Assembly (NCBI GenBank): GCA_002733805.1
Contig: NVXG01000046.1
Span: forward strand, 1-35,606
Direction of reading: 5' to 3'
DNA length: 35,606 bases
Source: Robiginitomaculum sp.
GTDB taxonomy: Bacteria > Pseudomonadota > Alphaproteobacteria > Caulobacterales > Maricaulaceae
The translations under genes and the position numbers were made by a program. Under the pieces are notes generated by a model. The model was not told where the DNA came from. It saw nothing but the letters and a program-made list of their open reading frames with translations, and ran no database searches. Below, in pieces: positions 24,514-32,669 of the stretch; position 1 is the stretch's first letter; each line of letters starts with the position of its first letter.

Positions 24514-24538
24514 AATACACCACATGGGAGGAAAAAAC

Positions 24539-25543
24539 ATGTATTTGAAGTTCACGAAAGTCATCCGCAATCTAACCATTGCCACCGCTCTAATCGGCAT
24601 CACGTCAACAGCCATATCAGCCCAAGATATCCGTATCGGCGCCATGCGTGAGGGCTCTGCTTGGTATATCTTTGCCGCGACGCTTGAACAGATCATCGAG
24701 CCAATCCTCGGTGCCAATTCAGTTGAAGTGATTGCCCGTGGTGGTGGCGTTGCAAACCCTCTGGTCGTTCAAGCTGGCAATGCTGAAATCGCTCTGTCGA
24801 ACGTTGCCAGCGCAGTTTGGGCCTATGAGGGTGCCGATGTCTATGATGGCCGTTCGGCACCCGATATCCGCGCGCTCGTGGGCGGTCTAAACTCGGTTTA
24901 TGTTGGGGTAATTGCACGCCAAGATTTTCTTGATAGCCGCGGCACGACAGACCTAGAACAACTTCTGACATCCACAGACCCTATTCGTGTTTTAATGAAA
25001 CCAGTCGGCTCGTCGGCTGTTCCCGTCGCCGCTATGATCTTTGAATCTGTTGGGACAAGCGCCGACGAAATCCGCGCAAATGGCGGCGACATTATCCAAG
25101 TTGGCGCCGGTCAAATTGCGGATCAAATGCGCAATAACAATGCTGATATATATATCGATACGATGCTGAGAGGGCACCCAACCATCACCGAGGTCGCCTT
25201 GACCGTACCCGTACAGTTTCTTGATCTTCCAGACGGGATGGAAGCCGTCGCGGCTGATAATGGACTGACAATTGGCAGCTATGGGCCGTGGTTTGAAGGC
25301 CAAGGCGACGCAGGCACTATTGGCGCCAATCTCGGAACTGTTCTCATTGCAAGCACTGCATTGGATGATGAGACCGCCTATCTGATTACCAAGGCATTAA
25401 TAGAAAATGCCGAGGCTCTCAAAAATTCACATGGCGCTTGGTCGCGGTTTGACCCAAGTCAGGCTTGGACAGTTATCAATACCGGCATTCCACTTCACGC
25501 TGGCGCAGAACGTTACTACCGTGAAATAGGCCTTATCGAATAA
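24539..25543 (+). CDS. TRAP transporter TAXI-family periplasmic substrate-binding protein
   Basis: A 334-residue secreted binding protein. A signal peptide spans about 1-27 (IATALIGITSTAISA, cut before QDIRIGAMREGS). The mature protein has the TAXI pattern IRIGAMREGSAWYIFAATLE and EVIARGGGVANPLVVQAGNAEIALSNV, and ALVGGLNSVYVGVIAR. ATG at 24539, with GGGAGG just upstream, is preferred to an ATG at 24524 that lies inside the ribosome site. TAXI proteins replace DctP in one class of TRAP transporters and work with fused permeases, as here. The ligand is unknown. A perfect hairpin follows its stop. Confidence 0.92.
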   Translation: MYLKFTKVIRNLTIATALIGITSTAISAQDIRIGAMREGSAWYIFAATLEQIIEPILGANSVEVIARGGGVANPLVVQAGNAEIALSNVASAVWAYEGADVYDGRSAPDIRALVGGLNSVYVGVIARQDFLDSRGTTDLEQLLTSTDPIRVLMKPVGSSAVPVAAMIFESVGTSADEIRANGGDIIQVGAGQIADQMRNNNADIYIDTMLRGHPTITEVALTVPVQFLDLPDGMEAVAADNGLTIGSYGPWFEGQGDAGTIGANLGTVLIASTALDDETAYLITKALIENAEALKNSHGAWSRFDPSQAWTVINTGIPLHAGAERYYREIGLIE

Positions 25544-25557
25544 GCACATCTTCTCCT

Positions 25558-25581
25558 CGATGGCGGCACAGGCCGCCATCG
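25558..25581 (+). promoter_or_regulatory. Perfect 10-bp intercistronic hairpin between the TAXI gene and its permease gene
   Basis: CGATGGCGGC, four-base loop ACAG, then the exact inverted copy GCCGCCATCG. It begins 14 bases after the TAXI stop. No T-run follows. It is the third such stem directly after a binding-protein gene in this window. Confidence 0.75.
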
Positions 25582-25626
25582 CTTCCTACACCAATTCCGA
25601 CACATCACGTCTCTGAGGAGCCGCTC

Positions 25627-27525
25627 ATGATCACTGGCCCGCAACACTCTGCCATTCGCTTTTTGGCTTTCACCATAGGCTGCGCCTTCATAGCATTTCA
25701 GATATGGTTGCTGTTCTCACCACAACAACCGCTCTTTGCCCGTCCTATCCATCTGGTAACAGCGTTAGTGTTGTTGTTTTTATACAAGCCTTTGACAAGC
25801 AGCCGCATTCCAAGCTGGCTTTGCTTTGCCATTGACGCCATTTTGGTCCTCTCAGCGGCCGCCATCTGTGCATATTATTTGCTGCAATTTGACCGCCTAA
25901 CAACCCGAATGGAAAACGTAGATCCGATCCTCATGATCGATATCATTGCCGGCGTTGGCCTTGTCGCTTTGTTGCTGGAAGGCGCGCGCAGAGCAGTGGG
26001 GATGATCTTAGTATACGTTTTGGCCGCGTTCATCGCCTACGCGTTTTGGGGCAATATGCTTCCCGGATGGCTTGGGTTTCGAGGGTTTCCCTTAGATTCA
26101 GCAATCGAAATCAGCACCATGTCGACAGCTGGCGTGCTCGGAATAACCACCTCGACCTCAGTAAACTTTATCTTCTACTTCATCCTTTTTGGCGCTTTTT
26201 ATGGCGCCGTCGGAGGGGGCCAACTCTTCATCGATCTTGCAATTCGCGTCGCAGGCCGCACCACCGGCGGAACCGCCAAAGCCGCCATCATTGGCTCATC
26301 TTTGATGGGGTCTATCTCTGGCTCTGCGGTCGCCAATGTGGTCTCAACCGGGGTATTCACCATCCCCTTGATGAAGCGCACTGGGTTTCCAGACTACCGC
26401 GCCGCTGGCCTCGAAGCGATCGCATCAACGGGCGGCCAACTCATGCCGCCGGTCATGGGGGTCGCGGCCTTCATCATGGCCGAGCTACTTGGCATGCCAT
26501 ATGCGGAATTGGCGCTGGCCGGATTGATCCCAGCTTTAGCATTCTATCTTGCGCTCTTTCTGGTCGTTGATCTTGGCGCGCGCCGAGATGGTATTCGCGC
26601 ATTGACCCGCGCAGAGGTCAACGCAACAGCGCCTCTTATGCCGCGCATCCATCTGATACTACCACCGCTATTGTTGATTGGGTTATTGGTCACCGGTTAC
26701 TCAGCCGCACTTTCGGCTGTTGCCGCATCACTCGCCTCACTTATTGTACCTTTTGCCCGCAAAACCACACGTATTGGTATTTCAGAAATCACCGAAGCAC
26801 TTCGCGAAGCGCCACGGCAAGCCGCGGAGGTTGCAGTCCCCATAGCCGCAATCGGCATTGTAATCGCTGTTGCCGTCCAATCAAATCTTGCATTAAAATT
26901 CGCCAGCTCCCTCGTCAATCTATCAGAGGGATCAATCTACGCATCCCTCTCGCTGGCAATGGTCGGGTGCATCATCATGGGTATGGGGTTACCCACTGTC
27001 GCGGCCTATATTATCGGCGCGGTCCTGTTCGCGCCTGCAATCCAAAACCTTGGCGTTGAACCTCTGGCCGCCCATTTTTTCATATTCTACTATTGTGTGT
27101 TGTCGATGGTTACCCCGCCAGTGGCACTCGCCTCTTTCGCTGCCGCCGCAGTGGGCAAGGCATCAACCGTCAAAACAAGTATCTCCGCCTTCGGATTTAG
27201 CCTCGTTGCTTTCTTCATACCTTTTGGGTTCGTGTTCGACTTAGGCATTTTGGGGCAAGGCTCAATCGGCACTATCGCCCTCGGCGCCTTGGGATTGCTC
27301 ATCTCAACCTCGCTCTGGGCCGTGGCCTTCGGCGGTTGGTGCATACAGCCCCTTGCCTGGCCTGTGCGTGCCGCAATTGGTGCAGCCGGTCTGGTCGCTG
27401 TTATCGCGCCTTCGGGATCCTTGGCCTGGATTTTTGGCCTTACCGTTGGCTGGTGCATTGTTGCGCTTTTGGTCATCGCAGCAGCAACCTTTAAGCACCG
27501 GCTACGTGGATGGGTTTTCCTCTGA
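25627..27525 (+). CDS. TRAP transporter fused permease (4TM-12TM DctQ-DctM type)
   Basis: A 632-residue membrane protein in which a DctQ-like four-helix part (about 1-140) is fused to a DctM-like part (about 145-560), with extra helices at the C-terminus. Marks include GLVALLLEGARRAVGMILVYVLAAFIAYAFWG, GGTAKAAIIGSSLMGSISGSAVANVVSTGVFTIPLMKR and the IASTGGQLMPPVMGVAAFIMAELLG segment, plus a second half-repeat GMGLPTVAAYIIGAVLFAPA and VTPPVALASFAAAAV. Length is usual for the family. The ATG at 25627 follows GAGGAG. It transports the ligand bound by the TAXI protein, probably with a sodium or proton gradient. Confidence 0.94.
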   Translation: MITGPQHSAIRFLAFTIGCAFIAFQIWLLFSPQQPLFARPIHLVTALVLLFLYKPLTSSRIPSWLCFAIDAILVLSAAAICAYYLLQFDRLTTRMENVDPILMIDIIAGVGLVALLLEGARRAVGMILVYVLAAFIAYAFWGNMLPGWLGFRGFPLDSAIEISTMSTAGVLGITTSTSVNFIFYFILFGAFYGAVGGGQLFIDLAIRVAGRTTGGTAKAAIIGSSLMGSISGSAVANVVSTGVFTIPLMKRTGFPDYRAAGLEAIASTGGQLMPPVMGVAAFIMAELLGMPYAELALAGLIPALAFYLALFLVVDLGARRDGIRALTRAEVNATAPLMPRIHLILPPLLLIGLLVTGYSAALSAVAASLASLIVPFARKTTRIGISEITEALREAPRQAAEVAVPIAAIGIVIAVAVQSNLALKFASSLVNLSEGSIYASLSLAMVGCIIMGMGLPTVAAYIIGAVLFAPAIQNLGVEPLAAHFFIFYYCVLSMVTPPVALASFAAAAVGKASTVKTSISAFGFSLVAFFIPFGFVFDLGILGQGSIGTIALGALGLLISTSLWAVAFGGWCIQPLAWPVRAAIGAAGLVAVIAPSGSLAWIFGLTVGWCIVALLVIAAATFKHRLRGWVFL

Positions 27526-27559
27526 AATTTGAGAAGCAGGAGCAACACTCACCTAAAAT

Positions 27560-27588
27560 CCGGCACCTTCGGTTGGAGAAGGTACCGG
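27560..27588. terminator. Stem-loop between the convergent TRAP permease and SDR genes
   Basis: CCGG-C-ACCTTC pairs with GAAGGT-A-CCGG around a seven-base loop with one mismatch. AT-rich tails on both sides (AAAA on the plus strand, ATTTTAGG on the minus strand) fit a two-way terminator, stronger in the minus direction. It lies 34 bases after the permease stop and about 130 bases beyond the SDR stop. Confidence 0.5.
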
Positions 27589-27717
27589 AAAACCCATAAG
27601 CCAAGAAATTGAATGCAAAATTTAGACTTTTCCATCCAATCACCGTACCTGTCCTTAACTTTGAGTTGCCGTGAGACTTAGGAAAGAAAAGGCTAAGGGG
27701 CCTGCCGCTAAATGCGT

Positions 27718-28488
27718 CTACTTCGCCAGCTTGTCGGCGCGCATTCTGCGCAGCATCGACCGCTGGTATAGTTTGGGCGACACACGCATCAGCAATGATG
27801 CAAGTCGCGCCACACGGCCCACAGGTATGAAATCTTGCCCTTTGTGCACCCCGCGAAGGATTACTTTAGCGGCGGCTTCGGCTGTCATGTAATCCACCCC
27901 ATCCGCTGCGGATCCGGGGCGCAGGATCCCGTCGGCTGTTCGCTCGACATTACCAATATTGGTGGCGATGAAACTGGGGGCGGCGATCACACAGCGGACA
28001 TTGAACGGCGCTTCTTCAGACCGAAGTGTTGAGAAGAAACCCTGCACCGCATGTTTCGAGGCGGCATAGGCAGTGCGGCCATATAAGGGGGCAAAACCAG
28101 CGACCGAAGAAATTGCTATATGCGTACCGCGGCTTTTGCGGATCGGGTGCAGAAAAAGTCGCGCCATGTCGACCGCGGCGAAATAGTTGATGTCAAACAC
28201 CCGTCTGTGGCTATCGGCGTCTGCCTCCTCAAACGGGGCAATTTGCGACACACCCGCATTGTAAATCACCATATCAATAGACGGGCGGGCCGCGATTATC
28301 TGCGCCGCCGCGCGTTCCAGCGCCGTTTGGTCGGTGAGGTCTACAGCAACAGGTGTGCAGCTGCTGGATAGCTCCAACCCTGTAATATTGCGGTCCACCA
28401 ACACACAATGCCAGCCCTGCGCCTCAAGCTGCGCGGCCAACGCACGCCCAAGCCCGCCGTTTCCACCCGAGATAACAGCAGTCTTCAT
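27718..28488 (-). CDS. Short-chain dehydrogenase/reductase
   Basis: A 256-residue NAD(P)-dependent oxidoreductase. Cofactor loop SGGNGGLG (7-14), NAG (77-79, in MVIYNAGV), ISSVAGF around the catalytic serine (about 127-128), and Y141-x-x-x-K145 (YAASK) form the complete classical SDR active site. The ATG at 28488 overlaps the epimerase stop (ATGA) and fits the domain start, while the frame is open seven codons further. It is the last gene of the monooxygenase-BASS-epimerase-SDR operon. Substrate is unknown; steroid-, terpenoid- or sugar-type alcohols are all possible for this family. Confidence 0.9.
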   Translation of the reverse strand: MKTAVISGGNGGLGRALAAQLEAQGWHCVLVDRNITGLELSSSCTPVAVDLTDQTALERAAAQIIAARPSIDMVIYNAGVSQIAPFEEADADSHRRVFDINYFAAVDMARLFLHPIRKSRGTHIAISSVAGFAPLYGRTAYAASKHAVQGFFSTLRSEEAPFNVRCVIAAPSFIATNIGNVERTADGILRPGSAADGVDYMTAEAAAKVILRGVHKGQDFIPVGRVARLASLLMRVSPKLYQRSMLRRMRADKLAK

Positions 28489-29414
28489 AATCCCGCCTGA
28501 CGCCGCCAAAGATCAAAAACTTCGGCCGAGGCCAGCTCTGGCGTATAGCCGAACACGGATTTGAGCCTGTCATTGGCCAGCACCGGGCGATATTGCAAGA
28601 ACCGGACCTGTTCTGGCCCGTATTGCGACAGGCCCAGCGGCCGGGCCACGGCCAAGGCGGCCTTCATCGCCCAAGCAGGCAGGCGCATCACCGGTTTGTT
28701 CATCGCCGCTGCCAGCGCGTCAATCGAGAGCCAGCCATCCCCGGCGACGTTGTAAATGCCGACCGGGCCATCCGTTGCGGCGCGTCTGACAATACGGGCA
28801 AGATCATGCGTCCAAATAAAGACAAACGGGCTATCGCTGCCCTTGATGGCAATCAACCGTTTGCGGCGAAAAAGAGCAGTAATTTGATTATCGGTGCCCG
28901 CGCCGAGCACGGTGCCGACACGCAACACGACCTGCTCTAAGTCAGGGTGCTGTTGCCGCGCGACCGCCAGTATTTCTTCAACCTGACGCTTATGGTCTGC
29001 ATAGGGAAATTCCGGATTTCCGCGACAGGGCGCGTCTTCGGTCAACGGCACCGGATTATCGGCGTGATAGCCGTAAGCCGCACCAGAGCTGGTAATCACC
29101 AGCCGCCGGACACCCTGCGCCACGCAGGCGGCCAGCACGTTGCGTGTGCCGGTCACATCAACGGCAAAGGCCGCCTCGCGTGTCATCCCCGGCGGCGGTG
29201 TCACAATTGAGGCAAGATGCACCACAACATCGGGGCGCACCTTGCCGATTATGGCATCAGGATCGGTGCCGGTCACATCCATGCGCTCGAACTGCACCTG
29301 TTCTGGCAGGTCTGGACGCGCGAGATCAGTCACAACAATATCGTCGGGCGACAGCGCTGCGGTCAATGCACGGCCGACCATGCCCGCACCGCCTGTAATC
29401 AAAATACGCGTCAT
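28485..29414 (-). CDS. NAD-dependent epimerase/dehydratase family protein (extended SDR)
   Basis: A 309-residue extended SDR. The Rossmann loop GGAGMVG is at 8-14; the active site shows TSSGAAYG (109-116) and Y138-x-x-x-K142 (PYADHK). Specificity region and C-terminus are normal. ATG at 29414 overlaps the BASS stop (ATGA) and is preferred to a start at 29483. The family includes nucleotide-sugar epimerases and 3-beta-hydroxysteroid-type dehydrogenases. In an operon with a flavin monooxygenase and a BASS-type transporter, a dehydrogenase on a hydrophobic alcohol is as likely as sugar epimerisation. Confidence 0.9.
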   Translation of the reverse strand: MTRILITGGAGMVGRALTAALSPDDIVVTDLARPDLPEQVQFERMDVTGTDPDAIIGKVRPDVVVHLASIVTPPPGMTREAAFAVDVTGTRNVLAACVAQGVRRLVITSSGAAYGYHADNPVPLTEDAPCRGNPEFPYADHKRQVEEILAVARQQHPDLEQVVLRVGTVLGAGTDNQITALFRRKRLIAIKGSDSPFVFIWTHDLARIVRRAATDGPVGIYNVAGDGWLSIDALAAAMNKPVMRLPAWAMKAALAVARPLGLSQYGPEQVRFLQYRPVLANDRLKSVFGYTPELASAEVFDLWRRQAGL

Positions 29415-30307
29415 CGGCTCGCCACCGTGCGCGACATGATACTGGCCAGCGCCAGCCCCGATATCGCATGCCAAATGCCCCAAAACGCCGCGACAACCGC
29501 CATGCCGCCAAGTCCGCCGAAGAAGCCGAAGATCAAAACCAGCCCGAGACCAGAATTCTGGATGCCAGTCTCGATGGTCACCGCTCTGCGGTCAAACGGT
29601 GACAGGCCAGCGAGGGTCGCGGCCGCGTAGCCGCCAGCAAGACCCAGCGCGTTATGGATGACAACCAGCCCGGCAATGCCACCAGCGAAGCCCAGAAACA
29701 GCGTCCAGTTAGAGGCGAGAGCGATGATGACAAAGCCAATGAAAATCGCCATCGATATCCGTTGCAATGGCATCCGCAGTTTACTGGTCAAATCGGGGCG
29801 ATAAGTGTTGAGCATCACACCCAGAACGAGCGGCAGGATCAGCATAAGACTGACAGTGATCGCCATGCTGACGGGATCAATCACAGTCATGCGCAGGATT
29901 TCGGCTGAAGGGGCGTAGAGGCTGCCCCAGAATGCGATATTGAACGGGGTGAGCACAATCGCCGCCACGGTCGCAAAGGCGGTCATCGACACTGAAAGGG
30001 CTGCATTTCCACCCGCGCGATGCGTGATAAAGTTGGAGATGTTGCCGCCCGGACAGGCCGCCACGAGGATCAACCCCAAGGCAACAGAGGCCTGCGGTTT
30101 TGCTATGAGCACAAGCAGGAAGGTCAATGCGGGCAGTATAACAAACTGCGACGCCAGCCCGACAATTAGCGGTTTGGGCGCCTTGGCTAACAGTTTGAAA
30201 TCGCGCGGCTTTAGATCGATCGCGATTGAGAACATCACCACGGCAAGGATTGTGTTGAGCAGGGTCAGCGACCCGGCGGAGAAGTTTAGAATGGCGTCGT
30301 CGATCAT
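29411..30307 (-). CDS. Bile acid:sodium symporter (BASS) family transporter
   Basis: A 298-residue membrane protein with about nine hydrophobic segments. It shows the BASS/SBF pattern AIDLKPRDFKLLAKAPKPLIVGLASQFVILPALTFLL, the GLILVAACPGGNISNFITHRAGGNAALS crossover helix that carries sodium-binding residues, and TIETGIQNSGLGLVLIFGFFGGLGGMAV in the second repeat. It therefore probably moves an organic anion with sodium; family substrates range from bile acids to pyruvate and pantothenate. It starts at 30307, overlapping the monooxygenase stop (ATGA), and overlaps the epimerase start at its end. Confidence 0.92.
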   Translation of the reverse strand: MIDDAILNFSAGSLTLLNTILAVVMFSIAIDLKPRDFKLLAKAPKPLIVGLASQFVILPALTFLLVLIAKPQASVALGLILVAACPGGNISNFITHRAGGNAALSVSMTAFATVAAIVLTPFNIAFWGSLYAPSAEILRMTVIDPVSMAITVSLMLILPLVLGVMLNTYRPDLTSKLRMPLQRISMAIFIGFVIIALASNWTLFLGFAGGIAGLVVIHNALGLAGGYAAATLAGLSPFDRRAVTIETGIQNSGLGLVLIFGFFGGLGGMAVVAAFWGIWHAISGLALASIMSRTVASR

Positions 30308-31620
30308 GCTTTGCTCCCTCCCAATTTAACGATCCACTGGCTCACCGCCTTGCGGTAAGTCGCCTTGTCAACATAGTAGGCCATGCGCGGCAGGTCGATA
30401 TAATCCATACCGCCGGTCGCGCGCTCAAAACCCTGCGCTTTGGTTTTTTGCAAGGCCTGCGCACCGTCGGTGCCAGCGCGCAGCCCCTTAATGTAGCGCA
30501 CGACCATTTCTGCCTGTTCATGCCGCCCTTGCCAACCGAGGCCGGATGCCTCGACCATGCCAAGCACGAACAAATCGTCGCGTTCGGGGTGCATGCAGTT
30601 GAGGTAAAGATGCGGTGCTGCGCCTTGCCAGTTGAGATATTCATTATCAATAAACGGATAGTCAAGTTTGTAGCCCGTCGCGGCAAGGATCATGTCGTAA
30701 TCCTCGGTCGCTCCATCCTTGAAATGCACGGTCTTGCCGTCGAATCGCTCAATGTCGGCGCGGACTTTAATGTCGCCGTGACCGGCATGATAAAGCACCA
30801 GTGAATTCACCACAGGGTGGCTCTCATATAACTTGTAATCCGGCTTGGGAAATCCGTATTTTTGCGGGTTGCCCACGAACCATTTGAGGATTGTCCCATC
30901 GACGATCCGCTTGAGCGCCATGGGAAGTTTTACCGCACCGCCCAAACTGTCGGCCGGCTTGCCAAACACATATTTGGGCACAAAGTAATAGCCGCGTCGC
31001 ATCGACAGATCACATGACACGCCATGATGGATTGCATCCACGGCAATATCACAGCCGGAATTTCCAGCCCCGATAATCAACACGCGCTTGCCGTCAAACT
31101 GGCTTGCATAGCGGTACTGCGAAGAATGGATCAGCTCACCGCTGAAGTCGCCTTTGAAGCTGGGCATATTCGGCGTGCTCAGCGTGCCATTGGCGATCAA
31201 CAGCCCAGAGAATTCTTCGACATGTTCGCCCGCATCATCGCGCCACGTGATCCGCCAGCCATCACGCGGGCCGCCCAACGGTGTACATGACAGCACCTCA
31301 GCGCCGAAATTGTAATGTTTACAAAGATCAAAATGCTGCGCGAATTCTTGAAAATACAGCTTCATTTCGCGGTGTGAAGGATATTCTGCCACCTCGTCTC
31401 GCATGGGAAAATCAGCGAACTCAGTCATTTTCTTGGACGAGATCAGGTGCGCCGTCTCATACATGGTCGAGCGCGGGCCGTCGATGTCCCACAAGCCGCC
31501 CACACCTGCGTTAAGCTCAAACCCCTGGAAGCCAACCCCCTGCTCGACAAGCAGCTTTGCCGCGGCCAGTCCCATCGGGCCCGCCCCGATCAGCGCAAGC
31601 CGACTATCCTTATTTCCCAT
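30304..31620 (-). CDS. Flavin-containing monooxygenase (FMO-like class B flavoprotein)
   Basis: A 438-residue NADPH/FAD monooxygenase. FAD loop GAGPMG (12-17), the fingerprint FSGELIHSSQY (159-169, FxGxxxHxxxY) and the NADPH loop GAGNSG (184-189) are present. The last fingerprint residue is Y, as in FMO-type enzymes, rather than the W-P/D typical of Baeyer-Villiger enzymes. ATG at 31620 has GGGAGG upstream. It heads the four-gene operon with BASS, epimerase and SDR genes, all joined by ATGA overlaps, and is divergent from a TetR gene with a palindromic operator between them. Oxidation of an N-, S- or ketone-bearing substrate is expected; the substrate is unknown. Confidence 0.92.
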   Translation of the reverse strand: MGNKDSRLALIGAGPMGLAAAKLLVEQGVGFQGFELNAGVGGLWDIDGPRSTMYETAHLISSKKMTEFADFPMRDEVAEYPSHREMKLYFQEFAQHFDLCKHYNFGAEVLSCTPLGGPRDGWRITWRDDAGEHVEEFSGLLIANGTLSTPNMPSFKGDFSGELIHSSQYRYASQFDGKRVLIIGAGNSGCDIAVDAIHHGVSCDLSMRRGYYFVPKYVFGKPADSLGGAVKLPMALKRIVDGTILKWFVGNPQKYGFPKPDYKLYESHPVVNSLVLYHAGHGDIKVRADIERFDGKTVHFKDGATEDYDMILAATGYKLDYPFIDNEYLNWQGAAPHLYLNCMHPERDDLFVLGMVEASGLGWQGRHEQAEMVVRYIKGLRAGTDGAQALQKTKAQGFERATGGMDYIDLPRMAYYVDKATYRKAVSQWIVKLGGSKA

Positions 31621-31641
31621 AGCGCCCTCCCAGTGCTACCA

Positions 31642-31669
31642 CTTAACTTGAACAAATGTTCAACTTAAG
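31642..31669. promoter_or_regulatory. Long near-perfect palindrome between the FMO operon and tetR, candidate TetR operator
   Basis: CTTAACTTGAAC and GTTCAACTTAAG around AAAT are inverted copies at 11 of 12 positions (inner TTGAAC/GTTCAA perfect). It sits 21 bases upstream of the FMO start and 13 bases upstream of the tetR start at 31683, so one bound dimer could control both directions. Confidence 0.75.
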
Positions 31670-31682
31670 GCAAGATATTTTC

Positions 31683-32375
31683 ATGAAAGTCGTGCACCCC
31701 CCTGAAAAGAAGCGAAAAAGAGCCCCGTCAGCGCGCGCGTTGGCGACGAAACTGCGCGTATACGATGCGGCAGAAAAGGTGTTTGCGCAGCGCGGATACG
31801 ATGGGGCAACGATCCGTGACATCGCCGCCGAGGCCGGAGAACCTGTCGGGACAATCCACCATCATGGCGGCGGCAAAAACGCCCTGTTTCATCGGATAGT
31901 TGCGCGCCGTGCCGAAACCCTATCACATGATCGTCTTGAGGCCCTCAAACAGGTTCAATCCGAGGGCGACCCTACCCTTGAACGTGTCCTTTCTGCCTTC
32001 ATCCGCCCCTTTTCAGATTTAGCCGCCGCAGACCCGCGCTGGCGCGACTATGCCCGCCTTGTGGCCTTCGTGTCGGCTGATAGCCGTTGGCGTGATATCT
32101 CGACCGCGTGTTTCGACCCCGTGGCAGAAGTGTTCGTGGACGAGATTGTCAAACTTCTGCCCGCGACATCCAGAAAACTGGTTGTGGAAGGGTTTGTCTA
32201 TTCAGTCTCCGCCATGCTCGCGCTGCTGACATCTCAAGATCGTATGGGCGCATTGGGCGCGGGACTAGAATTGGAAGGCAGCCAAACCGACAATCTCGTT
32301 CGCTTTTGTGCCGCAGGTTTTCGCGCGATTAGCCGAGAAAGCACAAAAAGCCTCCACGCCATTTTGGACACCTGA
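31683..32375 (+). CDS. TetR-family transcriptional regulator
   Basis: A 230-residue regulator. The N-terminal HTH (about 25-70) has DAAEKVFAQRGYDGATIRDIAAEAGEPVGTIHHHGGGKNALFHRIV in pieces; the usual YYHFGSK motif is here HHHGGGK. The rest is a helical ligand-binding domain typical of the family, and no known subgroup is evident. ATG at 31683 is preferred to ATG at 31656, which lies inside the palindromic operator and lacks a ribosome site. It is divergent from the FMO-BASS-epimerase-SDR operon and probably represses it until a pathway ligand binds. Confidence 0.9.
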   Translation: MKVVHPPEKKRKRAPSARALATKLRVYDAAEKVFAQRGYDGATIRDIAAEAGEPVGTIHHHGGGKNALFHRIVARRAETLSHDRLEALKQVQSEGDPTLERVLSAFIRPFSDLAAADPRWRDYARLVAFVSADSRWRDISTACFDPVAEVFVDEIVKLLPATSRKLVVEGFVYSVSAMLALLTSQDRMGALGAGLELEGSQTDNLVRFCAAGFRAISRESTKSLHAILDT

Positions 32376-32669
32376 GCGGCATCACGTTTCATAAAACAAT
32401 CATTCATGCTAATTCTGCGTAAAAACAATGCGTTAACCATGAACAAGTGTACTAGCCGCTCTGCTGTCCGCAATTGCTGCTGTGCAGGAAAGATTTTGGC
32501 TCGTTTTTGGATGTTTTTGGGCTCTGGCGGTAAGCAGAAATGTGCCAGCACGCGACACCATCATGATCTGGGCGCTGAGCGGGCGGTACTGCGGTTCGTT
32601 TCTCGGGTATGATCCAACGGATATAGAAGCCCCAGCCTGCCATTGGGCGAACCGGGGCTTGTCTTGTCT
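32376..32669. other. Intergenic region between tetR and the decayed VWA gene
   Basis: No recognised gene. Short frames on both strands lack family signals. It contains only the stem-loop at 32627-32660. Confidence 0.5.
32627..32660. terminator. Terminator-like inverted repeat between convergent genes
   Basis: AAGCCCC and GGGGCTT are exact inverted copies around a 20-base loop that itself contains a GCC-CAAT-GGC pairing on the minus strand. It lies 10 bases beyond the stop of the decayed VWA gene and faces tetR. T-rich tails are short, so strength is uncertain. Confidence 0.4.

Noticed and set aside
32406..32643. Short frames on both strands between tetR and the VWA pseudogene
   Set aside because: No ribosome site or family signal; the sequence is better explained as intergenic with a stem-loop.
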